Made by a program: the position numbers and the translations under genes
Part shown: positions 1 through 10,554 of the stretch, in pieces
Layout: each line of letters starts with the position of its first letter
Position numbering within the stretch: the stretch's first letter is position 1
The notes under the pieces: model-generated
What the model was told of the DNA's origin: nothing
The model's database searches: none
Seen by the model: only the letters and a program-made list of their open reading frames with translations
From: Parabacteroides distasonis
GTDB lineage: Bacteria > Bacteroidota > Bacteroidia > Bacteroidales > Tannerellaceae
Assembly: GCF_004793765.1 (NCBI RefSeq)
Contig: NZ_SRYM01000030.1
Location: 1-46,071 of the forward strand
Length of the DNA stretch: 46,071 nt
Reading direction: 5' to 3'

Positions 1-56
1 ACTCTTTCAATTACTGGATAATGTTTAACCCGTCCAACTTTTGGGGGTCACTTCAC
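1..56. mobile_element. Possible end of an IS3-like insertion sequence (relic or element continuing left)
   Basis: Positions 30-53 read gtccaacttttgggggtca followed by cttca. This resembles the terminal inverted repeat of IS3/IS150-like elements in Bacteroidetes and the arms of the palindrome at 38017-38084. One plus-strand frame stays open from position 2 to a TAA at 26-28, as expected for the last codons of a transposase ending just inside its terminal repeat. Only the edge is visible, so a whole element and a solo end cannot be told apart. The family assignment is from memory of such ends. Confidence 0.3.
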
Positions 57-109
57 TACCAATAAGCAGATAAAGGGACCTTTTTTCAAGGAAAACAATT
101 GCTATTATC

Positions 110-2011
110 CTATCGTTTTTTCTTAGCCTCTTGTTGTTTACGCAACGTCTCCTGCTGTGCTCGTTGAGCCTCTTCCAGACGTTTCATGAAACCGGATTTT
201 TTCATCGGCTTACGCTTGTTTGCCTCCAACTTAGCTAACAATTTATCCTCATCGATCGTATAGCGGAAGATCAATGTCTGCGCAATCGTGATCAACGTAG
301 AGATGAAATAGTAATAGGTCAGACCGGAAGCATACTGGTTGAAGAATACCAAGAACATCAACGGCATCATGTACATCATAGCCTTCATACCCGGCATCTG
401 CTGCTGCCCGGTATTCGTCATCTCCATATTATACTTGGTATAAAAAATATTCGTGATCGTCATCAATAAACAGAACAAACTGATGTGATTTCCGAAATAC
501 GGAGTGACAATCGGAATATATTGATTCCAGCTAAAGATAGCGTCGTAAGTAGACAAGTCGTGCGCCCAAAGGAAACTTTGGTGACGTAACTCGATCGCCG
601 ACGGGAAGAACATGAATAAAGCGATCAAGATCGGCATCTGCAGCAACATCGGCAAGCAACCGCTCATCGGGCTCGCCCCCGCACGGCTATATAGCTCCAT
701 CGTCGCTTTTTGCCGTTCCATAGCCTTATCCTGTCCGGGATACTTAGCGTTGATCTCCTCCACTTGCGGACGCAATACACGCATCTTAGCGGACGAGATA
801 TAAGACTTATATGTCAACGGGAAAAGGATGGTCTTCACGATGATCGTCATCAGAAGAATCAAGATACCATAATTATGGATAAACTTACCCAAGAAGTCGA
901 ACAAAGGGATCACGAAATATTGGTTCACCCAACGGAAGATCCCCCAACCTAGCGGAACCAACTTCTCCAAATCCAGTTGCTGCTCGGCAACGACTCCTTT
1001 ATCGAAGGATTTCAACAGGGCGAACTTATTCGGTCCGAAATAAAAGGACAGGTTCGTAGCCTCCTTACCCTGCAAGTCGAAAGGCACGGAAGTGGTCGTC
1101 TTAAATCGTTTCAATATGTCTCCTTCGGGAATCGCTTTCGAATCCAAGGTCGTGGCCTCAAAACCTTCTTGCGAGATCAATACGGAGGAGAAGAACATAT
1201 CCTTATAACCGATCCATTTCAAGCGGTTCGGAATCTGCTTGCTATCGCTCTTCGACTCGCTCATATGTTCCACATCGTCCGCCATGAACTTATAGCTCAA
1301 GGTTACGTAACGGTCCTCAAACTTACGTCCTTTTTCCTGTTGGCGGATATCCTGCTCCCACAATAAATCCAAGGCATTCGTGCTCGGTGCCAAGACACCG
1401 TTCAATCCCGTACCCAGAATCTGGTATAGCACCATATAATCATCCGGTTTCAAGGTATAGGTAAAATCCAGATGACTACCCTCGCCGGTGTTCAAGCGCA
1501 TGATCACGGAATTCGGATCATTGCCTTTAACCGGGGTAAAATACAAATCGCTCGTATTCACGACACGGTTCGTAGCCGTGACCAACGTAAAATTAAAATT
1601 AGACTCTTTCTCATCGAACAAAACGAGAGGCTCGTCATTATACGTATCATACTCCTTCAATCGTGCGTAACAAATACGTCCACCCTTATTGCTGATACGA
1701 AGCTCAACCACGTCATTTTGCAGGGTCGTGTAATCTTCCGTGCCCACCATAGCGTCGCCGAATACACCGAAGCTCTGCCGCAAACGTTGCGCCCGTACCG
1801 AATCCGGCAGGTTCTCCAACGAATCCTCCACTAAAGCACTTTTGTTCTCTTGTTTCTGCAATTCCAGTTGCTGGGCATACTCAATCTTCGCGATTGAATC
1901 TTGGTAACGACGTTGCGCCTCCAACTGCTCAGGCGTTGGCCGGTTGAACCAGCTAAACGCAAATAATACGACACCGATCAGCAGAAAACCTATTAATGTG
2001 TTTTTATCCAT
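110..2011 (-). CDS. yidC: Membrane protein insertase YidC (Oxa1 family)
   Basis: YidC inserts and folds inner-membrane proteins, alone or with SecYEG. The 633-residue product has an N-terminal membrane anchor (about residues 5-22), a long periplasmic domain typical of Gram-negative YidC (about 60-350), and the conserved C-terminal insertase core. The core begins near 'NYGILILLMTIIVKTILFPLT', whose basic residue sits in the first core helix, and contains the proline-rich 'MSGCLPMLLQMPILIALF' stretch. The C-terminus is lysine/arginine-rich, as in ribosome-contacting tails. It starts 10 bases after the stop of pyrG on the same strand, so the two are probably cotranscribed. The length is normal for Bacteroidetes, where YidC is longer than in Escherichia coli. 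The assignment is secure. Confidence 0.97.
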   Translation of the reverse strand: MDKNTLIGFLLIGVVLFAFSWFNRPTPEQLEAQRRYQDSIAKIEYAQQLELQKQENKSALVEDSLENLPDSVRAQRLRQSFGVFGDAMVGTEDYTTLQNDVVELRISNKGGRICYARLKEYDTYNDEPLVLFDEKESNFNFTLVTATNRVVNTSDLYFTPVKGNDPNSVIMRLNTGEGSHLDFTYTLKPDDYMVLYQILGTGLNGVLAPSTNALDLLWEQDIRQQEKGRKFEDRYVTLSYKFMADDVEHMSESKSDSKQIPNRLKWIGYKDMFFSSVLISQEGFEATTLDSKAIPEGDILKRFKTTTSVPFDLQGKEATNLSFYFGPNKFALLKSFDKGVVAEQQLDLEKLVPLGWGIFRWVNQYFVIPLFDFLGKFIHNYGILILLMTIIVKTILFPLTYKSYISSAKMRVLRPQVEEINAKYPGQDKAMERQKATMELYSRAGASPMSGCLPMLLQMPILIALFMFFPSAIELRHQSFLWAHDLSTYDAIFSWNQYIPIVTPYFGNHISLFCLLMTITNIFYTKYNMEMTNTGQQQMPGMKAMMYMMPLMFLVFFNQYASGLTYYYFISTLITIAQTLIFRYTIDEDKLLAKLEANKRKPMKKSGFMKRLEEAQRAQQETLRKQQEAKKKR

Positions 2012-2021
2012 TTATCACCAA

Positions 2022-3641
<1,620 letters not shown>

Positions 3642-3710
3642 TTAGTTATCTTTTTAATTGCACACCTGCATTTCGAAATCGCGAAGTTAGCGATTTTCAT
3701 CGAGACATGC

Positions 3711-3718
3711 CAAATTTA
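3711..3718 (-). promoter_or_regulatory. Possible -7 promoter element for pyrG-yidC
   Basis: On the minus strand this reads TAAATTTG, matching the Bacteroidetes -7 consensus TAnnTTTG, about 80 bases upstream of the pyrG start. No clear TTG box is seen 19-21 bases further upstream, so this is only a candidate. Confidence 0.3.
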
Positions 3719-3805
3719 ATGTTTTTATTTCTTGCGGAATATCTCCGGAACCTACTCGTTTTTTGACAGGACTATTCTGATTCCCGATTCGAAGCACGAC
3801 ATTAA

Positions 3806-3900
3806 AGGCAGTACTTCTACCAGAATTACTTCAATACTCTGCGGGAAGTACCGGAGTACTTCAAGGGAAATACCTCAGTACTTCCTATGGAGTACTGAGA
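3806..3900. repeat. Cluster of AGTACTTC words in the pyrG / DUF3078-gene intergenic region
   Basis: The 428-base gap 3630-4057 has no credible gene. It contains three exact copies of AGTACTTC (3810-3817, 3855-3862, 3877-3884), another AGTACT (3891-3896), and an inverted near-copy gaagtacc (3845-3852). AGTACT is self-complementary, so the cluster can pair with itself in several ways. Its function is unknown. Two other gene-free stretches in the window have a similar architecture with different words. Confidence 0.6.
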
Positions 3901-3993
3901 CAAGTCGTATAAGTCTTGCAAGACACACCTTCGGTCTTCGTTTCTTCACCTCGGTGATCGTAACTTTTACCCAGATAAATATCAAATCGTATG

Positions 3994-4022
3994 TTGTATA
4001 TCATTCTTTTTAGCTAATTTTG
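3994..4022 (+). promoter_or_regulatory. Promoter for the DUF3078 gene
   Basis: TTG (3994-3996) and TAATTTTG (4015-4022) are separated by 18 bases, close to the Bacteroidetes -33/-7 arrangement. Transcription would start near 4029, giving a leader of about 30 bases before the ATG at 4058. Confidence 0.55.
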
Positions 4023-4057
4023 CAACCACTACAATTAATAGATGTAAATAAGGTATT

Positions 4058-5602
4058 ATGATGATGAAGAGGCATGGTGTGTATGCGCTATTATTACTTT
4101 CACTAATTGGCAGCTCGGCATACAGCCAAGAGAACCAATTAGTTACCGGAACGATAGTTCAACGTCCCGCACAGCAAGTCGTATTGGATGATACGATTCC
4201 TGCGATCAATCTTGACGAAGAGGAATTAGACAACATTGTAGACATTCGTAAGCAATTCGAGAAACAAAACAAGACTTACTCGGCGCCCTTGGCCCCAAGT
4301 ACGAATTTACTGCGTTTCTTGAAAAAAGACGAACTGGAGATCTCGGACGAGGCAATGTATTGGGCCCGTCTGGTACGAGACGCTTCCACAGTCTTCGATA
4401 ATACGATGACCTTCCGAGATACCGTGATCGTAAACCCTTTGTTCATGCCGATCGTTTTTCGGGGAGATTACCTACCCAAGAACCTGATATTCTACAACTT
4501 CGATTCATTGAAAGAGAGGACTCCCTATGACAACTTATACCAGACAGATTCCATTTTCAAAGATCTGGAACGAAACAAACAGTTCGAGGAGATGGCTTAC
4601 AAACATGTGCAGAACAATTACCCGACTTATTTCCGCTACTCCGAGAGGGATCTGCCTAATGAGGTGATCAAACCCAAATTCATAAAGAAGAATATTTATG
4701 AGGACTTGCCGATCAAGGTAGAGGCTGATGCCAATTTTGAGGACGTAGACGCTCCCGCCCGTTTTATCCCGGAGCGGAGATACTGGATATCGGCCTTCGA
4801 GAGCGCCATCCAGTTCTCCCAAAACTATGTTTCGGAGAACTGGTACAAGGGTGGAAGTAGCAACTTGAACCTGTTCACCAAGAACAATTTAAAATACGAT
4901 TATAAGAAAGACAAGGTACAAGTAACGAACGAACTGGAATTCAAAGCCAGCGTATATACGGCACCGAAGGATACCTTAAGGAACTATAAGATCGGTGACG
5001 ACGTATTCCGTATACACAGCAACGTGGGTTACCAAGCGTTCAACAGATGGTACTATACGTTCGACGCCGAGTTCAGAACCCAGTTCTTCACCAATTACAA
5101 AGAGAATGAGAATATCAAACAGGCCGCATTCCTAGCCCCGTTCTCTATCAATTTCGGTCTCGGTATGAAATACGAGCTGGAGAAACAATTTACCAATAAG
5201 CATAAGAAGATTAAATTTAGTGCCAACTTGGCGCCAATCTCCTATACATATATGTATGCGACACAAGAGATCGATTATAGCCGTCACGGTTTCAAGAAAA
5301 ACGAGGAAACCGGTGAGTTCAATAATAAGCTAAGCCAAATAGGTTCCACGATCCGTGCAGACCTCGCTTTTGATTTCAACCGTAACGTCAGCTGGCAATC
5401 CCGTCTTTATTTCTTTACCACTTATGGCGATCATACCATCGGGGAGTTCGAGAACACCTTGGTTCTAGCCATCAGTCGCTTTTTCTCCACACGTATCTAT
5501 TTTCATCTTAGATATGATGATGGAGTGGAAAAAACAGACGATAACAAGAGTTATTTCCAACTTAATGAGTTGTTAAGTTTCGGTTTTAATTACAAATGGT
5601 AA
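4058..5602 (+). CDS. DUF3078 family protein, probable outer-membrane beta-barrel
   Basis: The 514-residue protein begins with a signal peptide (MMMKRHG, a hydrophobic core, cleavage probably after 'SSAYS'). A charged N-terminal part runs to about residue 245. From about residue 246 ('WISAFESAIQFSQNY...ENWYKGGSSN') there are alternating aromatic and polar strands, ending in 'LLSFGFNYKW' with an aromatic last residue, typical of an outer-membrane barrel. The 'NWYKGG.SN' element is characteristic of the DUF3078 family, which is widespread in Bacteroidetes and has no established function. It has its own promoter and stands alone upstream of rseC. Family membership is fairly sure; the barrel is inferred from strand pattern; no function can be stated. 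Confidence 0.85.
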   Translation: MMMKRHGVYALLLLSLIGSSAYSQENQLVTGTIVQRPAQQVVLDDTIPAINLDEEELDNIVDIRKQFEKQNKTYSAPLAPSTNLLRFLKKDELEISDEAMYWARLVRDASTVFDNTMTFRDTVIVNPLFMPIVFRGDYLPKNLIFYNFDSLKERTPYDNLYQTDSIFKDLERNKQFEEMAYKHVQNNYPTYFRYSERDLPNEVIKPKFIKKNIYEDLPIKVEADANFEDVDAPARFIPERRYWISAFESAIQFSQNYVSENWYKGGSSNLNLFTKNNLKYDYKKDKVQVTNELEFKASVYTAPKDTLRNYKIGDDVFRIHSNVGYQAFNRWYYTFDAEFRTQFFTNYKENENIKQAAFLAPFSINFGLGMKYELEKQFTNKHKKIKFSANLAPISYTYMYATQEIDYSRHGFKKNEETGEFNNKLSQIGSTIRADLAFDFNRNVSWQSRLYFFTTYGDHTIGEFENTLVLAISRFFSTRIYFHLRYDDGVEKTDDNKSYFQLNELLSFGFNYKW

Positions 5603-5665
5603 GCTAGGTTTTAAGGTTTCGAATAATAAACTTTGTTAATCGTGACATAGTTTCTAAATTATACT

Positions 5666-5673
5666 TACTTTTG
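5666..5673 (+). promoter_or_regulatory. Possible -7 element for the rseC-rnf operon
   Basis: TACTTTTG fits the TAnnTTTG consensus 31 bases before the rseC ATG. The nearest TTTG upstream (5632-5635) is 30 bases away, too far for a normal -33 box, so the assignment rests on the -7 box alone. Confidence 0.4.
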
Positions 5674-5703
5674 CCTTGATTTTGCAATGTCGAGATTACA
5701 AAT

Positions 5704-6120
5704 ATGAGCGAAAGTATAAATCATACAGGATTTGTAGAGAAGATCGATGGTGACACCGTCTTCGTCCGTATTACCCAACAATCCGCATGCTCGGGATGCC
5801 ACGCACAGTCCATGTGCTCGGCTTCCGAGAAAAAGGATAAGATCATCGAGGTACCCGATCGTTCGGGACGGTTTCACGTAAACGAGGAAGTGATGATATG
5901 CGGACAAAATTCCATGGGGCTTCAGGCCGTGTTGCTGGCATTTGTCATTCCTTTGGTGATAATCGTGGGAGCCATCGTGATCGGAACGAATCTACAATGG
6001 GACGAGACCACGAGCGGGTTAACTGGTTTATCGCTTTTGCTGCCTTATTACTGTATACTATACTTAATGCGTGACAAACTTAAAAGACGATTTATATTTA
6101 CTTTGAAAAAACTTAATTGA
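5704..6120 (+). CDS. rseC: RseC/MucC family protein, first gene of the rnf operon
   Basis: This is a 138-residue inner-membrane protein. The N-terminal cytoplasmic part holds a cysteine cluster (CSGCHAQSMC, about residues 31-40) that could bind a metal or an iron-sulfur centre. Two hydrophobic segments follow (about residues 76-96 and 103-121), then a short basic tail. RseC-family proteins are known from the sigma-E locus and from the SoxR-reducing system, and are commonly encoded beside rnf genes in Bacteroidetes. The gene ends 9 bases before rnfB. A role in assembly of, or electron transfer by, the Rnf complex is inferred from position only. Confidence 0.88.
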   Translation: MSESINHTGFVEKIDGDTVFVRITQQSACSGCHAQSMCSASEKKDKIIEVPDRSGRFHVNEEVMICGQNSMGLQAVLLAFVIPLVIIVGAIVIGTNLQWDETTSGLTGLSLLLPYYCILYLMRDKLKRRFIFTLKKLN

Positions 6121-6129
6121 TAATATATC

Positions 6130-6999
6130 ATGATTTTAATTGCCGTTATTTCATTAGGAGCAATCGGGGCGGTCGGAGCGGTTTTCCTCTACGCTGCTTC
6201 CAAGAAATTTGAAGTCTACGAAGATCCTCGCATCGCACAAGTACAGGAAGTCCTTCCCGGGGCGAACTGTGGAGGTTGCGGTTATCCGGGTTGCGCCGGA
6301 TTTGCGGGTGCTTGCGTAAAAGCCGACTCATTAGACGGGTTGCTCTGCCCCGTTGGCGGTGGCCCGGTCATGGCCAAGGTCGCTACGATACTGGGTAAAG
6401 AGGCGGGTACAGCCGAACCCATGGTAGCCGTTGTCCGTTGCAACGGAACTTGTCAGGCCCGCCCACGTACAAACTCTTATGATGGAACGAAAAGTTGCGC
6501 CATCGCCTCTACCCTTTACGGAGGCGAGACGAATTGTTCTTTCGGTTGCCTAGGTTATGGCGACTGTGTGAACGCCTGCGCTTTCGACGCTATCCACATC
6601 AACCCGGCTACGGGTATCGCCGAGGTGGATGAAGAAAAATGTACTTCCTGCGGCGCTTGCGTGAAGGCTTGCCCGAAGAGTATCATCGAGCTGAGAAAGA
6701 AAGGACCTAAATCACGCCGGATTTACGTGTCTTGCGTAAACAAGGACAAGGGAGCTGCCGCTCGCAAGGCTTGTGCCAACGCTTGTATCGGCTGTGGCAA
6801 ATGTGCCAAGGAATGTCCGTTCGAGGCGATCACCGTAACAAATAACGTAGCTTATATCGATTATACGAAGTGCCGGATGTGCCGCAAATGCGTGGCTGTA
6901 TGTCCGACAGGAGCTATTCATGAGCTGAATTTCCCTCCTCGAAAGGAAGCCGCTCCCGCTCCGAAAGCTACAAGTGAAGAAAAAACAAATCTAAATTAA
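6130..6999 (+). CDS. rnfB: Rnf complex subunit RnfB (iron-sulfur ferredoxin-type)
   Basis: RnfB is thought to be the entry point for electrons from reduced ferredoxin into the ion-pumping ferredoxin:NAD+ oxidoreductase. The 289-residue protein has one N-terminal membrane helix (residues 2-22). A four-cysteine cluster follows in 'GANCGGCGYPGC' (Cys47, 50, 55, with Cys73). After a cysteine-containing linker come four ferredoxin-like CxxC...CP sets (CLGYGDCVNAC, CTSCGACVKACP, CIGCGKCAKECP, CRMCRKCVAVCP). This multi-cluster form is like that of anaerobes rather than the shorter proteobacterial RnfB. It is followed after 11 bases by rnfC. Confidence 0.95.
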   Translation: MILIAVISLGAIGAVGAVFLYAASKKFEVYEDPRIAQVQEVLPGANCGGCGYPGCAGFAGACVKADSLDGLLCPVGGGPVMAKVATILGKEAGTAEPMVAVVRCNGTCQARPRTNSYDGTKSCAIASTLYGGETNCSFGCLGYGDCVNACAFDAIHINPATGIAEVDEEKCTSCGACVKACPKSIIELRKKGPKSRRIYVSCVNKDKGAAARKACANACIGCGKCAKECPFEAITVTNNVAYIDYTKCRMCRKCVAVCPTGAIHELNFPPRKEAAPAPKATSEEKTNLN

Positions 7000-7010
7000 A
7001 ATCTAATAGT

Positions 7011-8342
7011 ATGCTAAGGACATTTCGAATCGGAGGTATACATCCCCCCGAGAATAAACTGTCTGCCGGTAAGAAAATTACGGCTCTCGCTACGCCTAAA
7101 CAGGTGATTATCCCCCTCAGCCAGCATATCGGCGCCCCAGCGCAGGCCGTGGTGAAGAAAGGGGATATGGTAAAGGTGGGTACATTGCTAGCCAAGGCGG
7201 GTGGTTTCGTATCAGCGAACATCCATTCTTCCGTATCCGGCAAAGTGAACAAGATAGATAACGCTCTCGACGCTAGCGGATACAAACGTCCCGCTATCTA
7301 TATAGATGTGGAAGGTGATGAATGGGAAGAGACGATCGACCGCAGCGAGGCCTTAGTGAAGGAATGCTCGCTGTCTTCCAAGGAAATCGTGGATAAGATC
7401 GCCGCTTCCGGTATCGTGGGTCTGGGTGGAGCGACTTTCCCTACGCAGGTAAAATTGATGCCACCTCCCGGAAACAAGGCAGAGATCGTAATCATCAACG
7501 CCGTGGAGTGTGAGCCTTATCTTACTTCCGACCATTCATTGATGCTGGAGAAAGGCGAGCAAATCCTAGTCGGTGTCACGATCCTGATGAAAGCGGTCAA
7601 CGTGAACAAGGCCGTGATCGGTATCGAGAATAACAAGCCGGACGCTATCGCCCATCTGCAAAAGTTGGCGGTAAATTATAAAGGTATAGAGATTATGCCG
7701 CTTAAGGTACAATATCCGCAAGGAGGCGAGAAACAATTGATCGACGCCGTTATTCGCCGTCAGGTAAAAAGTGGCGCGCTTCCTATCTCGGCGGGTGCTG
7801 TGGTACAGAACGTAGGAACCGCTTATGCCGTTTACGAGGCGGTACAAAAGAATAAACCGTTGTTCGAGCGTGTGGTGACGATCACGGGTAAGGCGGTAGC
7901 AACCCCTTCCAATTTCTTGGTTCGTATGGGAACACCGATCAGCTGCCTGATCGAGGCCGCAGGTGGCCTGCCCGAGAATACGGGTAAGATTATCGGTGGC
8001 GGACCGATGATGGGTAAAGCGTTGATCAGTGCCGAAGTGCCGGTTTGCAAAGGAAGTTCCGGCGTTTTATTACTGACGAAAGAGGAGTCTGTCCGCAAGC
8101 CGATCCGAGACTGCATCCGTTGCGCCAAATGCGTAGGTGTCTGCCCGATGGGATTAAACCCTACCCTATTGATGAACGCCACGGAATTCCAGAATTGGGA
8201 ATTGGCGGAGAAGAACTATATCACCGACTGTATCGAGTGCGGGTCGTGTAGTTATACCTGTCCGGCCAATCGTCCGTTGCTGGATCAGATCCGGTTGGGT
8301 AAAGGAAAAGTTATGGGTATTATCCGGTCTAGAAAGTCATAA
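7011..8342 (+). CDS. rnfC: Rnf complex subunit RnfC (NADH-binding, FMN and iron-sulfur)
   Basis: RnfC is the peripheral subunit that exchanges electrons with NAD+. The 443-residue protein has an N-terminal barrel-sandwich/lipoyl-like region (about residues 1-105) and a flavin and nucleotide-binding domain resembling complex I NuoF, with 'GLGGATFPT' near residue 140. A SLBB-like segment follows, then two C-terminal [4Fe-4S] motifs (CIRCAKCVGVCP and CIECGSCSYTCP). The length matches the family. It lies between rnfB and rnfD with gaps of 11 and 12 bases. Confidence 0.96.
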   Translation: MLRTFRIGGIHPPENKLSAGKKITALATPKQVIIPLSQHIGAPAQAVVKKGDMVKVGTLLAKAGGFVSANIHSSVSGKVNKIDNALDASGYKRPAIYIDVEGDEWEETIDRSEALVKECSLSSKEIVDKIAASGIVGLGGATFPTQVKLMPPPGNKAEIVIINAVECEPYLTSDHSLMLEKGEQILVGVTILMKAVNVNKAVIGIENNKPDAIAHLQKLAVNYKGIEIMPLKVQYPQGGEKQLIDAVIRRQVKSGALPISAGAVVQNVGTAYAVYEAVQKNKPLFERVVTITGKAVATPSNFLVRMGTPISCLIEAAGGLPENTGKIIGGGPMMGKALISAEVPVCKGSSGVLLLTKEESVRKPIRDCIRCAKCVGVCPMGLNPTLLMNATEFQNWELAEKNYITDCIECGSCSYTCPANRPLLDQIRLGKGKVMGIIRSRKS

Positions 8343-8354
8343 AACAAGAGCAAC

Positions 8355-9323
8355 ATGGAAAATAATTTATACGTATCGCCCTCGCCTCACATCCATGGTG
8401 GCGACAGCATAAGCAAAAATATGTATGGTGTACTGATTGCCCTTATCCCGGCTTTCTTGGTATCCCTTTATTTCTTCGGTCTGGGAGCGTTGATCGTTAC
8501 GGTCGTATCGGTTCTGGCCTGTATGATATTCGAGTATTTGATCCAGCGATTCCTGATGAAAAAGGAACCGACCCTTTGCGATGGCTCCGCTATCCTGACA
8601 GGTGTATTGCTGGCCTTCAACCTACCTTCCAACCTTCCGGTCTGGATCATTATTATCGGAGCGTTGGCGGCGATCGGCATCGGCAAGATGTCTTTCGGTG
8701 GATTAGGTAATAATATTTTCAATCCGGCGTTAGTCGGACGTGTATTCTTATTGATCTCCTTCCCGGCACAGATGACGACTTGGCCGGTGGTAGATGCCTT
8801 GAACGTTTTCCCTATGACTTATACGGATGCCCAGACTGGCGCAACGGTATTGTCATTGATGAACGAAGGCGTGACCGAGCTTCCGTCTTACGGGAATATG
8901 CTTGTAGGAGCTATGGGAGGTAGTCTCGGTGAAGTGAGCGCCGTGGCCTTGATCCTCGGTCTTTTATTCATGCTATGGAAAAAGATTATCACTTGGCAGA
9001 TCCCGGTATCCATCTTGGCTACCGTATTCGTGTTCACGGGCATCATGCACTTGGTGAATCCGGTACAATACGCCAGCCCGTTCGTTCACTTATTATCCGG
9101 CGGTTTGTTATTAGGCTCCATCTTTATGGCGACCGACTACGTAACCTCTCCGATGAGCAAGAACGGAATGCTTGTCTACGGCGTGGGAATCGGAATCCTT
9201 ACCACGGTGATCCGTTTGTTCGGATCTTACCCGGAAGGTATGTCGTTCGCTATCCTGATCATGAACGCATTTACTCCGCTAATCAACAGCTATATCAAAC
9301 CTAAACATTTCGGAGGAAAGTAA
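8355..9323 (+). CDS. rnfD: Rnf complex subunit RnfD (membrane, covalent FMN)
   Basis: This is an integral membrane subunit of 322 residues with many hydrophobic segments, homologous to NqrB. It carries 'DAQTGAT' near residue 155, the motif whose last threonine receives FMN through a phosphodiester bond made by ApbE-type flavin transferases. The start has 'YVSPSPHIHGGDSISKNMYGVLIALIPA', typical for RnfD. It ends 2 bases before rnfG, so translational coupling is likely. Confidence 0.96.
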   Translation: MENNLYVSPSPHIHGGDSISKNMYGVLIALIPAFLVSLYFFGLGALIVTVVSVLACMIFEYLIQRFLMKKEPTLCDGSAILTGVLLAFNLPSNLPVWIIIIGALAAIGIGKMSFGGLGNNIFNPALVGRVFLLISFPAQMTTWPVVDALNVFPMTYTDAQTGATVLSLMNEGVTELPSYGNMLVGAMGGSLGEVSAVALILGLLFMLWKKIITWQIPVSILATVFVFTGIMHLVNPVQYASPFVHLLSGGLLLGSIFMATDYVTSPMSKNGMLVYGVGIGILTTVIRLFGSYPEGMSFAILIMNAFTPLINSYIKPKHFGGK

Positions 9324-9325
9324 GC

Positions 9326-9940
9326 ATGGCAAAATTAAAATCAACATTACCCAATATGCTCCTTTCGCTAACAGGTATTTGCTTGGTAGCAGGGGCGATC
9401 CTTGCCGGAGTGAACCAGTTTACCGCCGGCCCTATAGCGGTAGCCAAAGCGACCGCCTTGGAGGAAGCGATTAAAGCCGTTGCTCCCGAGTTCAACAACA
9501 AACCGACTGAGGACGTCTATATGGCCGTCTCCTCCGATGGTGATTCCCTCAAGATTTATCCTGCCAAGAAAGGCGGACAAGTCGTTGGCGGAGCCGTGGA
9601 GAGTAATACGAAAAAAGGCTTTAGCGGTGAGATACGGGTTATCGTAGGTTTCGATATGGATGGCAAGATCTTGAACTATTCCGTATTGCAACACGCCGAG
9701 ACTCCGGGTTTGGGAGCCAAGATGCAAGAATGGTTCCGTGCGGACAAGAACAAGCAAAGTGTCTTGGGACGTACGATTCCGGACGGAGGCTTAAAAGTAA
9801 CAAAAGATGGTGGCGACGTGGACGCTATCACGGCAGCGACAATCTCCAGCCGTGCGTTCCTCGATGCCGTGAACCGTGCGTATAGCGCATTCGCTGGCGT
9901 AGACGGACTAACGGGTGCCACTTCAACTGATAACAAATAA
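9326..9940 (+). CDS. rnfG: Rnf complex subunit RnfG (periplasmic, covalent FMN)
   Basis: This 204-residue protein has one N-terminal membrane helix (about residues 9-31) and a periplasmic FMN-binding domain like NqrC. The flavinylation site is 'DAITAATISS' (about residues 167-176). The usual glycine of the S/T-G-A-T motif is alanine here, but the acceptor threonine is present, so covalent FMN attachment is still expected. 'HAETPGLGA' is also conserved in the family. It overlaps no neighbour and is followed by rnfE after 17 bases with a clear ribosome-binding site (agggagga). Confidence 0.95.
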   Translation: MAKLKSTLPNMLLSLTGICLVAGAILAGVNQFTAGPIAVAKATALEEAIKAVAPEFNNKPTEDVYMAVSSDGDSLKIYPAKKGGQVVGGAVESNTKKGFSGEIRVIVGFDMDGKILNYSVLQHAETPGLGAKMQEWFRADKNKQSVLGRTIPDGGLKVTKDGGDVDAITAATISSRAFLDAVNRAYSAFAGVDGLTGATSTDNK

Positions 9941-9957
9941 AAAGGGAGGACAGAACA

Positions 9958-10542
9958 ATGAGTAATCTAAAAATATTGATGAATGGTATCATCACGGAGA
10001 ACCCGACATTTGTATTACTGTTAGGTATGTGTCCGACCTTGGGAACGACCTCTTCGGCCATCAACGGCATGAGTATGGGATTGGCTACGATGTTCGTATT
10101 GATTTGCTCGAATATCGTGATCTCCGCCTTGAAAAACGTAATCCCCGACTTGGTGCGTATCCCGGGATATATCGTTGTGATCGCGACGTTCGTAACCGTC
10201 GTGCAGATGTGCATGGAAGCGTTCGTCCCGGCTTTATACGCTAGCTTGGGATTATTTATCCCGTTGATCGTGGTAAACTGTATCGTACTAGGACGTGCCG
10301 AGGCTTTCGCCGCAAAGAACGGCGTAATCCCATCCGCTTTCGACGGAATCGGTATCGGACTGGGCTTCACGATGGCTCTTACGCTGCTGGGCGCTTGCCG
10401 TGAGTTCTTGGGGACCGGTAAATTATTCAACGTAACCTTGATGCCCGAGGAATACGGTTCGCTGATCTTCGTATTGGCTCCGGGAGCGTTTATCGCCTTG
10501 GGTTATTTGGTAGCAATAGTAAACAAACTGCGTAAAGCTTAA
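9958..10542 (+). CDS. rnfE: Rnf complex subunit RnfE (membrane)
   Basis: This 194-residue integral membrane subunit of the RnfA/RnfE (NqrD/NqrE) family has about six hydrophobic helices. The 'LGMCPTLGTTSSA' stretch near residue 21 corresponds to the conserved cysteine half-helix that, with RnfA, holds an iron-sulfur centre in the membrane. 'CREFLGTGKLF' near residue 145 is typical of RnfE. It is preceded by a strong ribosome-binding site and followed by rnfA after 12 bases. Confidence 0.95.
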   Translation: MSNLKILMNGIITENPTFVLLLGMCPTLGTTSSAINGMSMGLATMFVLICSNIVISALKNVIPDLVRIPGYIVVIATFVTVVQMCMEAFVPALYASLGLFIPLIVVNCIVLGRAEAFAAKNGVIPSAFDGIGIGLGFTMALTLLGACREFLGTGKLFNVTLMPEEYGSLIFVLAPGAFIALGYLVAIVNKLRKA

Positions 10543-10554
10543 TAAACGGATCAT

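Noticed and set aside
3732-4013. 93-codon plus-strand frame over the AGTACTTC cluster
   Set aside because: It spans the repeat words, has no ribosome-binding site or family, and would run into the promoter of the next gene.
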